Below are positions 1 through 7,446 of a stretch of DNA of 64,000 nucleotides, in pieces. The stretch comes from Clostridiales bacterium (GTDB taxonomy: Bacteria; Bacillota; Clostridia; Lachnospirales; Lachnospiraceae). The notes under the pieces were generated by a model. The model did no database searches and was not told where the DNA came from. It saw only the letters and a list, made by a program, of their open reading frames with translations. The DNA is taken from positions 62,001 to 126,000 of the forward strand of contig JAQXKO010000005.1 in the NCBI GenBank assembly GCA_029010495.1, read 5' to 3'. Both the position numbers and the translations under genes were made by a program. Numbering within the stretch: position 1 is the stretch's first letter; each line of letters starts with the position of its first letter.

Positions 1-605
1 TTACAGATGATAATGAGCTTATTCTCGAGTATTATGCTGTATCTGACAAGACAACCTGCATAAGTTTGACTAATCATTCCTACTTTAATTTAAACGGTCA
101 CGATTCGGGAAATGTATTTGACCATAAGGTATGGATTAATTCGGAATACTTCACACCGGTAAGTGAGAAAAATGTGCCGGACGGTACACTTACGGCGCTT
201 GACGGTACACCGATGGACTTCGGTACGGAGAAAAAAATCGGTGATGATATCCTGAAGTTTGATTATGCGCCGCTTGCAAAACCGCACGGATATGATCATA
301 ATTATGTGCTTGCCATTTCACCTTCTCCTGAGGAGGTTGAGCTTGTGGCAACCTGCTACAGTGAAAAAACAGGCAGAAAGCTTGAGGTATTCACAGATCT
401 GCCCGGTATGCATTTTTATACCGGAAACTGGGTTGAGCCGGAAAATCCTGTTAAGGAGAATGCCGGGTACGGACATTATCAGGGTGTGTGCTTTGAAACA
501 CAGCATTTTCCTAATGCGTGCAATGTACCGAGCTTTCCGAGCATGGTATATAAAGCAGGGGAACCTTTTGATTCAGTCACCATTTTTAAATTCAGTGTTG
601 AATAA
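1..605 (+). CDS. galM: Aldose 1-epimerase (mutarotase), 5' truncated by the window edge
   Basis: This is the C-terminal two thirds of a galactose mutarotase, which interconverts alpha and beta anomers of aldoses in the cytoplasm. The reading frame is open from base 3 to the TAA at 603-605; the ORF track starts it at an internal TTG (66), but coding sequence clearly runs in from upstream. The family signature NHSYFNLNG is present, as is the late region FETQHFPNACN with the catalytic Glu context (QHFPN). About 200 residues are visible out of the usual 340-350. A strong hairpin terminator follows, so it is the last gene of its transcript. The family call is secure; substrate preference is not readable. 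Confidence 0.93.
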   Translation, partial: TDDNELILEYYAVSDKTTCISLTNHSYFNLNGHDSGNVFDHKVWINSEYFTPVSEKNVPDGTLTALDGTPMDFGTEKKIGDDILKFDYAPLAKPHGYDHNYVLAISPSPEEVELVATCYSEKTGRKLEVFTDLPGMHFYTGNWVEPENPVKENAGYGHYQGVCFETQHFPNACNVPSFPSMVYKAGEPFDSVTIFKFSVE

Positions 606-638
606 AGCTCTATTACGTATAATATAAACAGTTTTTAA

Positions 639-673
639 GGCGTTGATTACATGTTAATCAACGCCTTTTTTTG
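639..673 (+). terminator. Intrinsic terminator after galM
   Basis: An 11-bp perfect stem GGCGTTGATTA / TAATCAACGCC with a 5-nt loop is followed by a run of seven T. It ends the galM transcript. Confidence 0.9.
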
Positions 674-849
674 TATTTTTTTGTCGCGAATTAAAATAAT
701 TGTTGTTCGCGCCACATGTATTTACAACAGGTATATTATATGTGATAATATTGTCGAAACAAAGAAAAATACATTTCGCAAACATGGGTTTACCGCTTGT
801 GACATTATAAAAAAATATGCGGCGTGGGAATATTGTAGGGGGAAGGAAT

Positions 850-1188
850 ATGAATCATTATTATCTTTGTATCAGGGTAAACAGGGAATATATGTTATTG
901 CCTACTGATTTAATTGTATATTTTGAAAGTCATAACCACGCAATGTATATATTTGTTAATGAAAACGGTACACTGACAAAATATGTTACAAGAATGACCT
1001 TTGATGAAATCGGAGATTTTGAAAATGAAATGATGTGCCGAACGCATAGGACATATATGGTAAATTTGGATTATGTTGACAGCATACGCCGATATAATCT
1101 TGAACTTCGAAACGGCTTCGGGATACTTCCGATAGGTCAGGGAAGATATATGGAAGTAAAGAAAATTTTCCATTCGTATAAAAAATAA
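850..1188 (+). CDS. Stand-alone LytTR DNA-binding domain protein
   Basis: A 112-aa protein that is nearly all LytTR domain (roughly residues 5-108), the DNA-binding fold of AgrA/VirR-type regulators. The start at 850 (MNHYYLCIRV) is chosen over the track start at 817 because a purine-rich AGGGGGAAGGA lies just upstream. LytTR features seen are the CRTHRTYMVNLDYVDSI block and the C-terminal PIGQGRYMEVKKIF strand/helix. There is no receiver domain, so it cannot be phosphorylated like a normal response regulator; such proteins are either ligand-independent regulators or partner with a membrane protein, but none is adjacent here. It is monocistronic with its own terminator. Targets are unknown. 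Confidence 0.85.
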   Translation: MNHYYLCIRVNREYMLLPTDLIVYFESHNHAMYIFVNENGTLTKYVTRMTFDEIGDFENEMMCRTHRTYMVNLDYVDSIRRYNLELRNGFGILPIGQGRYMEVKKIFHSYKK

Positions 1189-1216
1189 GCCCTGCCGTAT
1201 GTCGGCAGGGTTTATT
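1189..1216. terminator. Bidirectional terminator between LytTR gene and zinc-ribbon gene
   Basis: The stem CCCTGCCG / CGGCAGGG with loop TATGT is followed by TTTATT on the plus strand, and by CTTATTTTTT on the minus strand. It can serve both converging genes. Confidence 0.8.
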
Positions 1217-1251
1217 AATCAGTATATGTTATTCATTCATAAATATATTAA

Positions 1252-2187
1252 TTATTCGGTCAATCCCATATTTTTCAATGTTGAATTAATATCTTGCTTT
1301 GTTGTATCCGTTATGCAAATGGAATGGAAGCCTGTACCATCCCGGTGAACGGCAACGAGCATATAAAATTTGTTGCCGTATTTATCGGTACATGTGGCAT
1401 ATTCTGACAGGTATTTTCTTCCGTCAAGAGTTATGTCATGCTGTTCATAATCATATTCGGCAGTTATTCCGAGCTTTTCAAGTCTTTTACTGACAATATT
1501 GCTTTTTGCAACATAAAAAACTGTCTTGAATTCATAGGTTGTATATCTGTCCTCGGAACCTGTATCTATCATGATTAACTGGTTGTCGTCCTTCCTGGCT
1601 GCAAAGCAAAGGTCGCTATATGTATATTTTTCCTGGAAATCCGGAGTGTAGAGGGTTTTATATTCCTCATAGTCTTCCGGTACGGTTATATTAAGTCCTG
1701 CCCAATCATTTGTATAAGTATTATTTTGTGAGTTATATTCACCGATGGAATAGTCGCTGTCGGGAATGGATGAATACTCATTTTCATCAAGCTTTTCGAC
1801 ATTTGAGGTATAGTTACTCTCTGATTTGCTGCCTACTGTTGCCCCGATAATTATTAATGAGATTAAGGACAGTAATATTATAGTTATTGTCACAGTAAGT
1901 GCAGACAGCTTGCTTTTTTTCTTTTTGGTTTCTTTTTTTTGAGAGTCGGTCGGCAAATCGGCGTATACATATTGTGAATTATTGAAGGAAGGGGTTTCAT
2001 CGCAGTAAGCTCCCTGTCCGTAATAATCCGAAGAAGCTTCCGGTGAAGGAGCATTGGCATTACCGTCGGAGACGTCATATCCGGGGGACGTAATATCCAT
2101 TGTTGCAAAAGGAGTATCCGGCTTTCGGTTTATACAGGTACATAACTTACCTTCCTTCAGTTTTTTGCCGCAATTAATACAATACAT
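1252..2187 (-). CDS. Zinc-ribbon, single-pass membrane protein of unknown function
   Basis: A 311-aa protein. It opens with a short zinc-ribbon (MYCINCGKKL...CTC, residues 1-20), continues with a low-complexity Ser/Asn/Tyr-rich linker to about residue 85, then a Lys-rich patch and one hydrophobic segment (about 97-116, VTITIILLSLISLIIIGATV). The remaining 190 residues are a hydrophilic, probably extracytoplasmic domain with no motif I recognise. The same design (N-terminal MYC..CG.KL ribbon, disordered linker, one membrane helix) recurs in the gene at 62198-62560. Proteins of this kind are frequent in Lachnospiraceae. It is monocistronic and convergent with the LytTR gene. Function is not assignable from sequence. 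Confidence 0.75.
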   Translation of the reverse strand: MYCINCGKKLKEGKLCTCINRKPDTPFATMDITSPGYDVSDGNANAPSPEASSDYYGQGAYCDETPSFNNSQYVYADLPTDSQKKETKKKKSKLSALTVTITIILLSLISLIIIGATVGSKSESNYTSNVEKLDENEYSSIPDSDYSIGEYNSQNNTYTNDWAGLNITVPEDYEEYKTLYTPDFQEKYTYSDLCFAARKDDNQLIMIDTGSEDRYTTYEFKTVFYVAKSNIVSKRLEKLGITAEYDYEQHDITLDGRKYLSEYATCTDKYGNKFYMLVAVHRDGTGFHSICITDTTKQDINSTLKNMGLTE

Positions 2188-2299
2188 AGGTTTGTCCTTT
2201 CATCATAATGTCTGCTGATAATAATATTATAACATAATATATAATGAATTGCGATAAAATTTTATGTCGAACGGAAATTTTATTTTTGCTGAAATTGTG

Positions 2300-2328
2300 T
2301 TGATAAAGTGTACTAAAAGTTATATATT
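2300..2328 (+). promoter_or_regulatory. Sigma-A-type promoter for the Dabb gene
   Basis: TTGATA, 17-bp spacer, TATATT, about 30 bp upstream of the start codon at 2359. Confidence 0.6.
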
Positions 2329-2358
2329 ATTTCTATAATATTATTTTTGGAGGCTGTT

Positions 2359-2661
2359 ATGGTTAAACATGTTATTTTATGGCAGTTAAAGGACGAGCTT
2401 GGTCCGGAAGATAAGAACAGGGTAAAGGCTGATATCAAAAAAGGTCTTGAAGGCCTTGCGGGAGAAGTACCGGGAGTTGTTGAGATTAAGGTTATAACAG
2501 ACGGATTGGCATCATCAAATGCCGATTTGATGCTTGATTCGGCTTTTGAGGATATAGAAGCGCTTAAGGGATATTCGGTTAATCCTAAGCATGTAAAAGT
2601 TGCTGACACTTATGTTCGTCCGTATACAAAGCTCAGAGTCTGTATGGACTACGAGGTATAA
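2359..2661 (+). CDS. Dabb (stress-responsive A/B barrel) domain protein
   Basis: A 100-aa protein matching the Dabb family: small dimeric ferredoxin-like barrels, first described in stress-responsive plant proteins and common in bacteria, mostly without a defined reaction. The N-terminal MVKHVILWQLK strand, the central Leu/Glu helix and the YSVNPKHVKVADTYVRPY segment are typical. The start at 2359 is preferred over the TTG at 2347 because TTGGAGG sits five bases before ATG. It has its own promoter and no obvious operon partner. Length equals the usual single-domain size. The fold call is firm; the biochemical role is unknown. Confidence 0.85.
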   Translation: MVKHVILWQLKDELGPEDKNRVKADIKKGLEGLAGEVPGVVEIKVITDGLASSNADLMLDSAFEDIEALKGYSVNPKHVKVADTYVRPYTKLRVCMDYEV

Positions 2662-2750
2662 CAGGGAGATATTGCCTATTGCTTTTTATACAGACAGATA
2701 ATTTGTGACAGATGAATTTTATATAAAAACATTAGTTTTAGGAGTATCTT

Positions 2751-3428
2751 ATGTATAAGGCGATTATTATTGAGGATGACCCTGTCATGACTATGGTGAA
2801 CAGGAATTATCTGAGGGAATACAAACAGATTAATGAGGTAATTGCATTTAAGAGGGCAGAGGAGGGTCTGGAGCATGTGATGAAGTATGGTACGGATCTT
2901 ATACTGCTTGATTATCATCTGCCGATGCTCAGCGGCGGAGATTTTTTAAAGGAGCTCAGAAGTGCGGGCAATACAGCTGAGGTTATCATGATTACAATGG
3001 ACAATGAGATTGATGTTGCCTCTGTTGCTTTTTCTTTTGGGGCCATGGATTATCTGATTAAGCCCTATTCCGGAGAGCGTTTTCGTGAATCAATAGAGAC
3101 CTTTTTAATGTTAGCAGAGACAAAAAGCGTGAAAAAGCATCTGTCCCAGTCGGATCTTGATATATATATCAAAAAATCAAGGGAGCAGGTCAATACCCTT
3201 AAGCTCAGAAAGGGTCTTCAGGCAGAAACCTACGAGAGACTTCATAAATACATGAAAAAGAACCTTAACCGCGCAATGAAGCTTGATGAGATGGAAAAGG
3301 AAACGGGACTTTCGAAGGTGACAATCAGAAGATATATGGGATTTTTTGAAGAACAGAACCTTATCAGAATAGAAGTTAATTATGCTACGGGCGGCAGGCC
3401 TTCGCTTTTATACATAATGGAGAAATAA
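2751..3428 (+). CDS. Response regulator, CitB/DctR-like (receiver plus winged-helix output)
   Basis: A 225-aa regulator. The receiver (residues 1-120) has the acidic pair EDD (8-10), the phospho-acceptor Asp54 in LLDYHLPMLSG, the Thr/Ser position in MITMD and the Lys in YLIKPYS. The C-terminal part (about 165-222) carries a helix-turn-helix, EKETGLSKVTIRRYMGFFEEQ, followed by a wing GGRPSLLY, as in the CitB/DcuR/DctR family that usually controls C4-dicarboxylate or citrate use. The normal partner would be a CitA/DcuS-type kinase, but there is none in the window; instead the next gene, 1 nt downstream, encodes an Hpt protein. It is thus likely fed by a phosphorelay from an unlinked kinase. An AGGAG ribosome site precedes the ATG. 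Confidence 0.88.
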   Translation: MYKAIIIEDDPVMTMVNRNYLREYKQINEVIAFKRAEEGLEHVMKYGTDLILLDYHLPMLSGGDFLKELRSAGNTAEVIMITMDNEIDVASVAFSFGAMDYLIKPYSGERFRESIETFLMLAETKSVKKHLSQSDLDIYIKKSREQVNTLKLRKGLQAETYERLHKYMKKNLNRAMKLDEMEKETGLSKVTIRRYMGFFEEQNLIRIEVNYATGGRPSLLYIMEK

Positions 3429-3429
3429 A

Positions 3430-3768
3430 ATGGATAAACTTGTAAAGGCCGGATTTGATGCGGCATATGGCGTCAGACTTGTAAATAACAGAGAATTTTA
3501 TATCAGCCTGGCAGGCAGGTTTATTGACGAATTGGTTATAAGTCTGTATACAATAGAGGACCTGACTGCCTGCGGTGATTATGAAGAGTTGATCCGTATC
3601 TTTCACACAATAAAGGGAAGTTCCGCGATGGTTGGTCATGAGGGCATCCGGGAGAAAAGCCAGGAGCTTGAGATGATGATAAAAACAGGCAATATTGAAA
3701 ATTTGGAAGAAAAAACGGAGCAGTATATTAAATACTGCTCCGAAATAATTGATTTAGTCAGATGTTAG
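3430..3768 (+). CDS. Histidine phosphotransfer (Hpt) domain protein
   Basis: A 112-aa four-helix Hpt protein. The phosphorylatable His59 lies in the canonical FHTIKGSSAMVG motif. It is translationally coupled to the response regulator upstream (TAA then A then ATG), so the two are made together and probably pass phosphate between them. Stand-alone Hpt proteins are the middle step of multistep phosphorelays; the sensor kinase that feeds this one is not nearby. Its 3' end overlaps the convergent degV gene by 4 bp, and the stop codon is inside the terminator stem. Confidence 0.85.
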   Translation: MDKLVKAGFDAAYGVRLVNNREFYISLAGRFIDELVISLYTIEDLTACGDYEELIRIFHTIKGSSAMVGHEGIREKSQELEMMIKTGNIENLEEKTEQYIKYCSEIIDLVRC

Positions 3769-3796
3769 CATGGTAAATTGCTGACATCTATTTTTC
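3760..3796 (+). terminator. Terminator overlapping the ends of the Hpt and degV genes
   Basis: Stem AGATGTTAGCA / TGCTGACATCT (one G-T wobble), 8-nt loop, then ATTTTTCTT. The stop codons of both converging genes are within the hairpin. Confidence 0.75.
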
Positions 3797-4655
3797 TTAC
3801 ACAGACAAGTGCAAGTGCACCCGGTCCTATGTGGCATGATACCGAAAGAGAAAGCGGATCACGGCGAACGATTTCAAGCCCCGGAAATTCATTTTTTATT
3901 TCCTCAAGGAATATAAGACTGTCTGCTTCATCGCCTGTGTAGGCCATATCAATCTCCAGCTGTCCCATATCGGCAAGATATTTAAATCGGCCTTCAATAT
4001 CATTATGGATGGCTTTGATAAGTTCCTTCTTGGCAGATTTGATTCCTCTGGCCTTAGAATATACATCGAGCTTGCCGCCCTGGATCTGTAATACGGGCTT
4101 TATGTTTAATACTGTTGCGATACCTGCGGCAGCCGGAGTAACACGACCGCCTTTTTTCAAATATTTCATAGTGTCGACAAATATATAAATACCTGCATCA
4201 AGCTTTGTTTTCATAAGTACATCGTATATCTTTTGCGCATCGCAGCCTGCATCGGCAAGCTCCTTTGCTTCAAGGGCCGAACGAGCCTGGGAAACAGATA
4301 TACGCTGATTATCCACTACAAATACTTTTCCTTCATATTTTTCATCACGTGCAAGCATGATGGCTGTTTCACAGCTGGAGCTTAGTCCGCTTGACATTGG
4401 GATATAAACGATTTCATCATATTCCTCTAAAAGCCTGTCCCATATATCCATAACATCTGCCGGAGAAGGCATGGATGTGTGGACGTCTGCATCCGCAGCA
4501 AGAAATTCATAGAATTTTGGCTGGTCTATTGTTATGTCTTCAAAGTAAAGCTCATCATTTATGTAGAAAGGCATCGGAATAACTGAAATGCCGAGCTTGG
4601 CAGCTTCCTGTTGGGTGATGCCGCTGTTGCTGTCCGTAACGATAGCTACGCTCAT
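3765..4655 (-). CDS. DegV family fatty-acid-binding protein
   Basis: A 296-aa DegV protein (EDD fold). DegV/FakB proteins bind a fatty acid and, in many Firmicutes, present it to the kinase FakA for phosphorylation so that it can enter phospholipid synthesis. Seen here are the N-terminal IVTDSNSGI strand-loop, the SSGLSSSCETA fatty-acid headgroup loop, and the C-terminal SVSCHIGPGALALVC motif. Length is close to the usual 280. AAGGAGG lies just upstream of the ATG. There is no fakA (Dak-like) gene in the window, so whether it serves as a FakB is inferred from the family only. Confidence 0.92.
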   Translation of the reverse strand: MSVAIVTDSNSGITQQEAAKLGISVIPMPFYINDELYFEDITIDQPKFYEFLAADADVHTSMPSPADVMDIWDRLLEEYDEIVYIPMSSGLSSSCETAIMLARDEKYEGKVFVVDNQRISVSQARSALEAKELADAGCDAQKIYDVLMKTKLDAGIYIFVDTMKYLKKGGRVTPAAAGIATVLNIKPVLQIQGGKLDVYSKARGIKSAKKELIKAIHNDIEGRFKYLADMGQLEIDMAYTGDEADSLIFLEEIKNEFPGLEIVRRDPLSLSVSCHIGPGALALVCVRKIDVSNLPC

Positions 4656-4790
4656 AAAATCCTCCTTAATTAACCGTATGTATATGCATAAGGCATATTT
4701 ACAAGTCTATTTATATATAATCCCTTCAATTATAACACAAATCTTAAAATATGTATACAAAAAGAATAAAATTTCTATAATATGCAGAAA

Positions 4791-4806
4791 CCACTATATA
4801 TTGTGG
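4791..4806. promoter_or_regulatory. NrdR box 1 upstream of nrdD
   Basis: CCACTATATATTGTGG is a close match to the NrdR repressor consensus (near palindrome ACACTATATATTGTGT). It lies about 40 bp upstream of the -35 element at 4846. Confidence 0.75.
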
Positions 4807-4845
4807 TGGAGAATAAAATTTTTTGGAATATATTGAAATTTCCTC

Positions 4846-4873
4846 TTGATTGTTTTTATTTATGTGCTATAAT
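4846..4873 (+). promoter_or_regulatory. Sigma-A promoter for nrdD
   Basis: TTGATT, 16-bp spacer, TATAAT. A second TATAAT occurs at 4917-4922 immediately before NrdR box 2. The 324-bp interval 4656-4979 holds this promoter region, the two NrdR boxes and the degV ribosome-binding site; I see no riboswitch in it. Confidence 0.55.
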
Positions 4874-4923
4874 AAGAGACACAACGCTATTTTGTATTAT
4901 TTTGTAGATGAGCGGATATAATA

Positions 4924-4939
4924 TACAATATATAGTGGT
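4924..4939. promoter_or_regulatory. NrdR box 2 upstream of nrdD
   Basis: TACAATATATAGTGGT is the inverted copy of box 1 (14 shared bases, CCACTATATATTGT on the other strand). It sits directly downstream of a TATAAT, where bound NrdR would cover the transcription start. Confidence 0.72.
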
Positions 4940-4979
4940 TTGATAAAAGGATAATGGTTAAAGCATTAGGGGGAGTAGT

Positions 4980-7142
4980 ATGAAGATTATAAAGCGAAGC
5001 GGCGTTGAAGCCAATTTTGATCTTGAAAAAATCATTGAAGCTGTAAGAAAGGCAAATAATTCGGTTAATGCATCAGAGCGTCTTTCCGACAAGGAAATTG
5101 ATGCCATTGCAGACAAGGTGGAGAGAAACTGCCTTGAAATGAACCGTTCTGCAAGCGTTGAGGAAATTCAGGATATGGTTGAAAACCAGCTGATGAAATA
5201 TCAGGCCTATACAATTGCCAGAAATTATATTACATACAGATATAAGAGGGCTCTTGTTCGTAAGTCAAATTCCACGGATGAGCAGATTCTGTCGCTTCTT
5301 GAGTGCAATAATGAAGAGGTTAAGCAGGAAAACTCTAACAAGAATCCTACAGTTAACAGTGTACAGCGTGATTATATGGCAGGCGAGGTTTCAAAGGATA
5401 TTACAAAGCGTTTTCTTCTGCCAAATGACATTGTTGAGGCCCATGAAAAAGGTATTATTCATTTCCATGACGCAGATTATTTTGCACAGCATATGCACAA
5501 CTGCTGTCTTGTAAATCTTGAGGATATGCTTCAGAACGGAACCGTAATCAGTGAAACCATGATTGAGAAGCCAAAAAGCTTTTCGACAGCATGTAATATC
5601 GCAACACAGGCCATCGCCCAGATTGCAAGCAGCCAGTACGGCGGACAGAGTATTTCGCTTGCGCACCTTGCACCGTTTGTACAGGTAAGTCGTGAGAAGA
5701 TAAGAAAGCTTGTCAGGGAAGAAATGCAGGCTATCGGCAAGGAGCTTACCGAGGAGGAAATCAACCGCGTTGCCGAAATTCGTGTGCGTGAAGAGATTAA
5801 CCGCGGCGTTCAGATGATTCAGTATCAGGTCATTACCCTTATGACTACAAATGGCCAGGCACCTTTCGTTACGGTATTTATGTATATAGATGAGGCTCCT
5901 GAGGGTCAGACAAGAGATGACCTTGCGCTTATTATCGAGGAAATGCTCAACCAGCGTATTATTGGTGTTAAAAATGAAAAGGGTGTATATATCACACCTG
6001 CATTCCCTAAGCTGATTTATGTTCTTGAGGAGGACAACATCCATAAGGACAGCAAGTACTGGTATCTTACGGAGCTCGCTGCAAAGTGTACTGCAAAGCG
6101 AATGGTTCCGGACTATATTTCCGAAAAGGTTATGAAGAGCCTTAAGCAGGGCAACACATATACATGCATGGGCTGCCGTTCGTTCCTTACCGTTTACAAG
6201 GATGAAAACGGTAAATTCAAATTCTACGGACGCTTCAATCAGGGCGTTGTAACGCTTAACCTTGTAGACGTTGCATGCTCGTCAGAAAGAAACATGGATG
6301 AGTTCTGGAAAATTCTTGACGAGAGACTTGACCTTTGCAAGAGAGCTCTTATGTGCCGTCACAACCGTCTTAAGGGAACACCTTCGGATGTGGCTCCTAT
6401 TCTCTGGCAGAATGGTGCGCTTGCAAGACTTAAGAAGGGTGAAACTATTGACAAGCTTCTGTATGGAGGATATTCAACGATTTCTCTCGGATATGCAGGT
6501 CTTTGCGAATGTACACGTTATATGACGGGCAAGTCACATACTGACCCTGAAGCAACACCTTTTGCACTTGAAATTATGAAGAGACTTAATGATGCATGCG
6601 CAAAGTGGAAAGAAGAAACAAATATTGATTTCAGTATTTACGGTACTCCTCTTGAGTCGACAACCTATAAATTTGCAAAGTGCCTTCAGAAGCGCTTCGG
6701 CTCAATTCCGGGCGTAACAGACAAGAATTATATTACAAACAGCTACCATGTACATGTAACCGAGCAGATAGATGCCTTTGAAAAGCTTAAGTTTGAATCA
6801 CAGTTCCAGGCTCTTTCACCGGGCGGCGCCATCAGTTATGTTGAAGTACCTAATATGCAGAACAATATTGAAGCCGTATTATCGGTTATGCAGTACATTT
6901 ACGACAATATTATGTATGCCGAGCTCAATACCAAGTCGGATTTCTGCCAGAAGTGCGGCTACACGGGTGAAATTCAGATTGTAACCGATAATCACGGAAA
7001 GCTTGTATGGGAATGTCCTAATTGCGGCAACAGGGATCAGGATACAATGAATGTTGCACGAAGAACATGCGGCTATATCGGAACACAGTTCTGGAATCAG
7101 GGAAGAACTCAGGAGATTAAGGAAAGAGTGCTTCATTTATAA
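4980..7142 (+). CDS. nrdD: Anaerobic (class III) ribonucleoside-triphosphate reductase
   Basis: A 720-aa glycyl-radical enzyme that reduces ribonucleoside triphosphates to deoxynucleotides under anoxia. Residues 1-90 form an ATP-cone (MKIIKRSGVEANFDLEKI), the allosteric ATP/dATP site. The catalytic barrel follows, with active-site cysteines in the CMGCRSFL and ACSSERNMDEF regions. Near the C terminus four cysteines (CQKCGY, CPNCGN) form the zinc site, and the radical glycine lies in RRTCGYIGTQFWNQGR. All key elements are present and length is typical. GGGGGAG precedes the ATG. Two NrdR boxes lie upstream. The activating enzyme gene nrdG, commonly next to nrdD, is absent: a terminator follows directly and no radical-SAM gene exists in this window. 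Confidence 0.97.
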   Translation: MKIIKRSGVEANFDLEKIIEAVRKANNSVNASERLSDKEIDAIADKVERNCLEMNRSASVEEIQDMVENQLMKYQAYTIARNYITYRYKRALVRKSNSTDEQILSLLECNNEEVKQENSNKNPTVNSVQRDYMAGEVSKDITKRFLLPNDIVEAHEKGIIHFHDADYFAQHMHNCCLVNLEDMLQNGTVISETMIEKPKSFSTACNIATQAIAQIASSQYGGQSISLAHLAPFVQVSREKIRKLVREEMQAIGKELTEEEINRVAEIRVREEINRGVQMIQYQVITLMTTNGQAPFVTVFMYIDEAPEGQTRDDLALIIEEMLNQRIIGVKNEKGVYITPAFPKLIYVLEEDNIHKDSKYWYLTELAAKCTAKRMVPDYISEKVMKSLKQGNTYTCMGCRSFLTVYKDENGKFKFYGRFNQGVVTLNLVDVACSSERNMDEFWKILDERLDLCKRALMCRHNRLKGTPSDVAPILWQNGALARLKKGETIDKLLYGGYSTISLGYAGLCECTRYMTGKSHTDPEATPFALEIMKRLNDACAKWKEETNIDFSIYGTPLESTTYKFAKCLQKRFGSIPGVTDKNYITNSYHVHVTEQIDAFEKLKFESQFQALSPGGAISYVEVPNMQNNIEAVLSVMQYIYDNIMYAELNTKSDFCQKCGYTGEIQIVTDNHGKLVWECPNCGNRDQDTMNVARRTCGYIGTQFWNQGRTQEIKERVLHL

Positions 7143-7160
7143 AATATGCAGATTAATCAA

Positions 7161-7199
7161 AACCCTTAAGATGTCGGATGAGGCAGCTTAAGGGTTTTT
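7161..7199 (+). terminator. Terminator after nrdD
   Basis: Stem AACCCTTAAG / CTTAAGGGTT with a 16-nt loop followed by TTT at the end of a five-T run. Confidence 0.88.
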
Positions 7200-7446
7200 G
7201 CGATATATCGGGCAGGGTTATGGAAAGCGTAAAATAATTTTTTTAAAAGCGTAATAGTCTTGGCGGGGCCATATGACAACGTGGCATATTATGACGCGAA
7301 ACAGGCCGTCACAAACTTTTTATAAATATGTAATGGAAAAAAAGCAGATAATATGTTACACTTAATCAAATGGCATATAATGCGGGAGACGGCCAGATGT
7401 TTCCAATATGAGTATGCCTGATATTTATGTAATTCAGAGGCAGTTT
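7200..7446. other. Intergenic stretch between nrdD and tatD
   Basis: Together with the nrdD terminator this makes a gene-free interval of about 300 bases. I see a TATAAT at about 7375 that could be the -10 of the tatD operon, with no convincing -35 at normal spacing, and no recognisable riboswitch or small RNA. Confidence 0.4.

Noticed and set aside
651-908. ORF overlapping the galM terminator (85 aa)
   Set aside because: It begins within the terminator loop and overlaps the LytTR gene in another frame; no ribosome site.
5391-6044. 217-aa minus-strand ORF inside nrdD
   Set aside because: It lies fully within a well-conserved gene on the other strand and its sequence is not protein-like.
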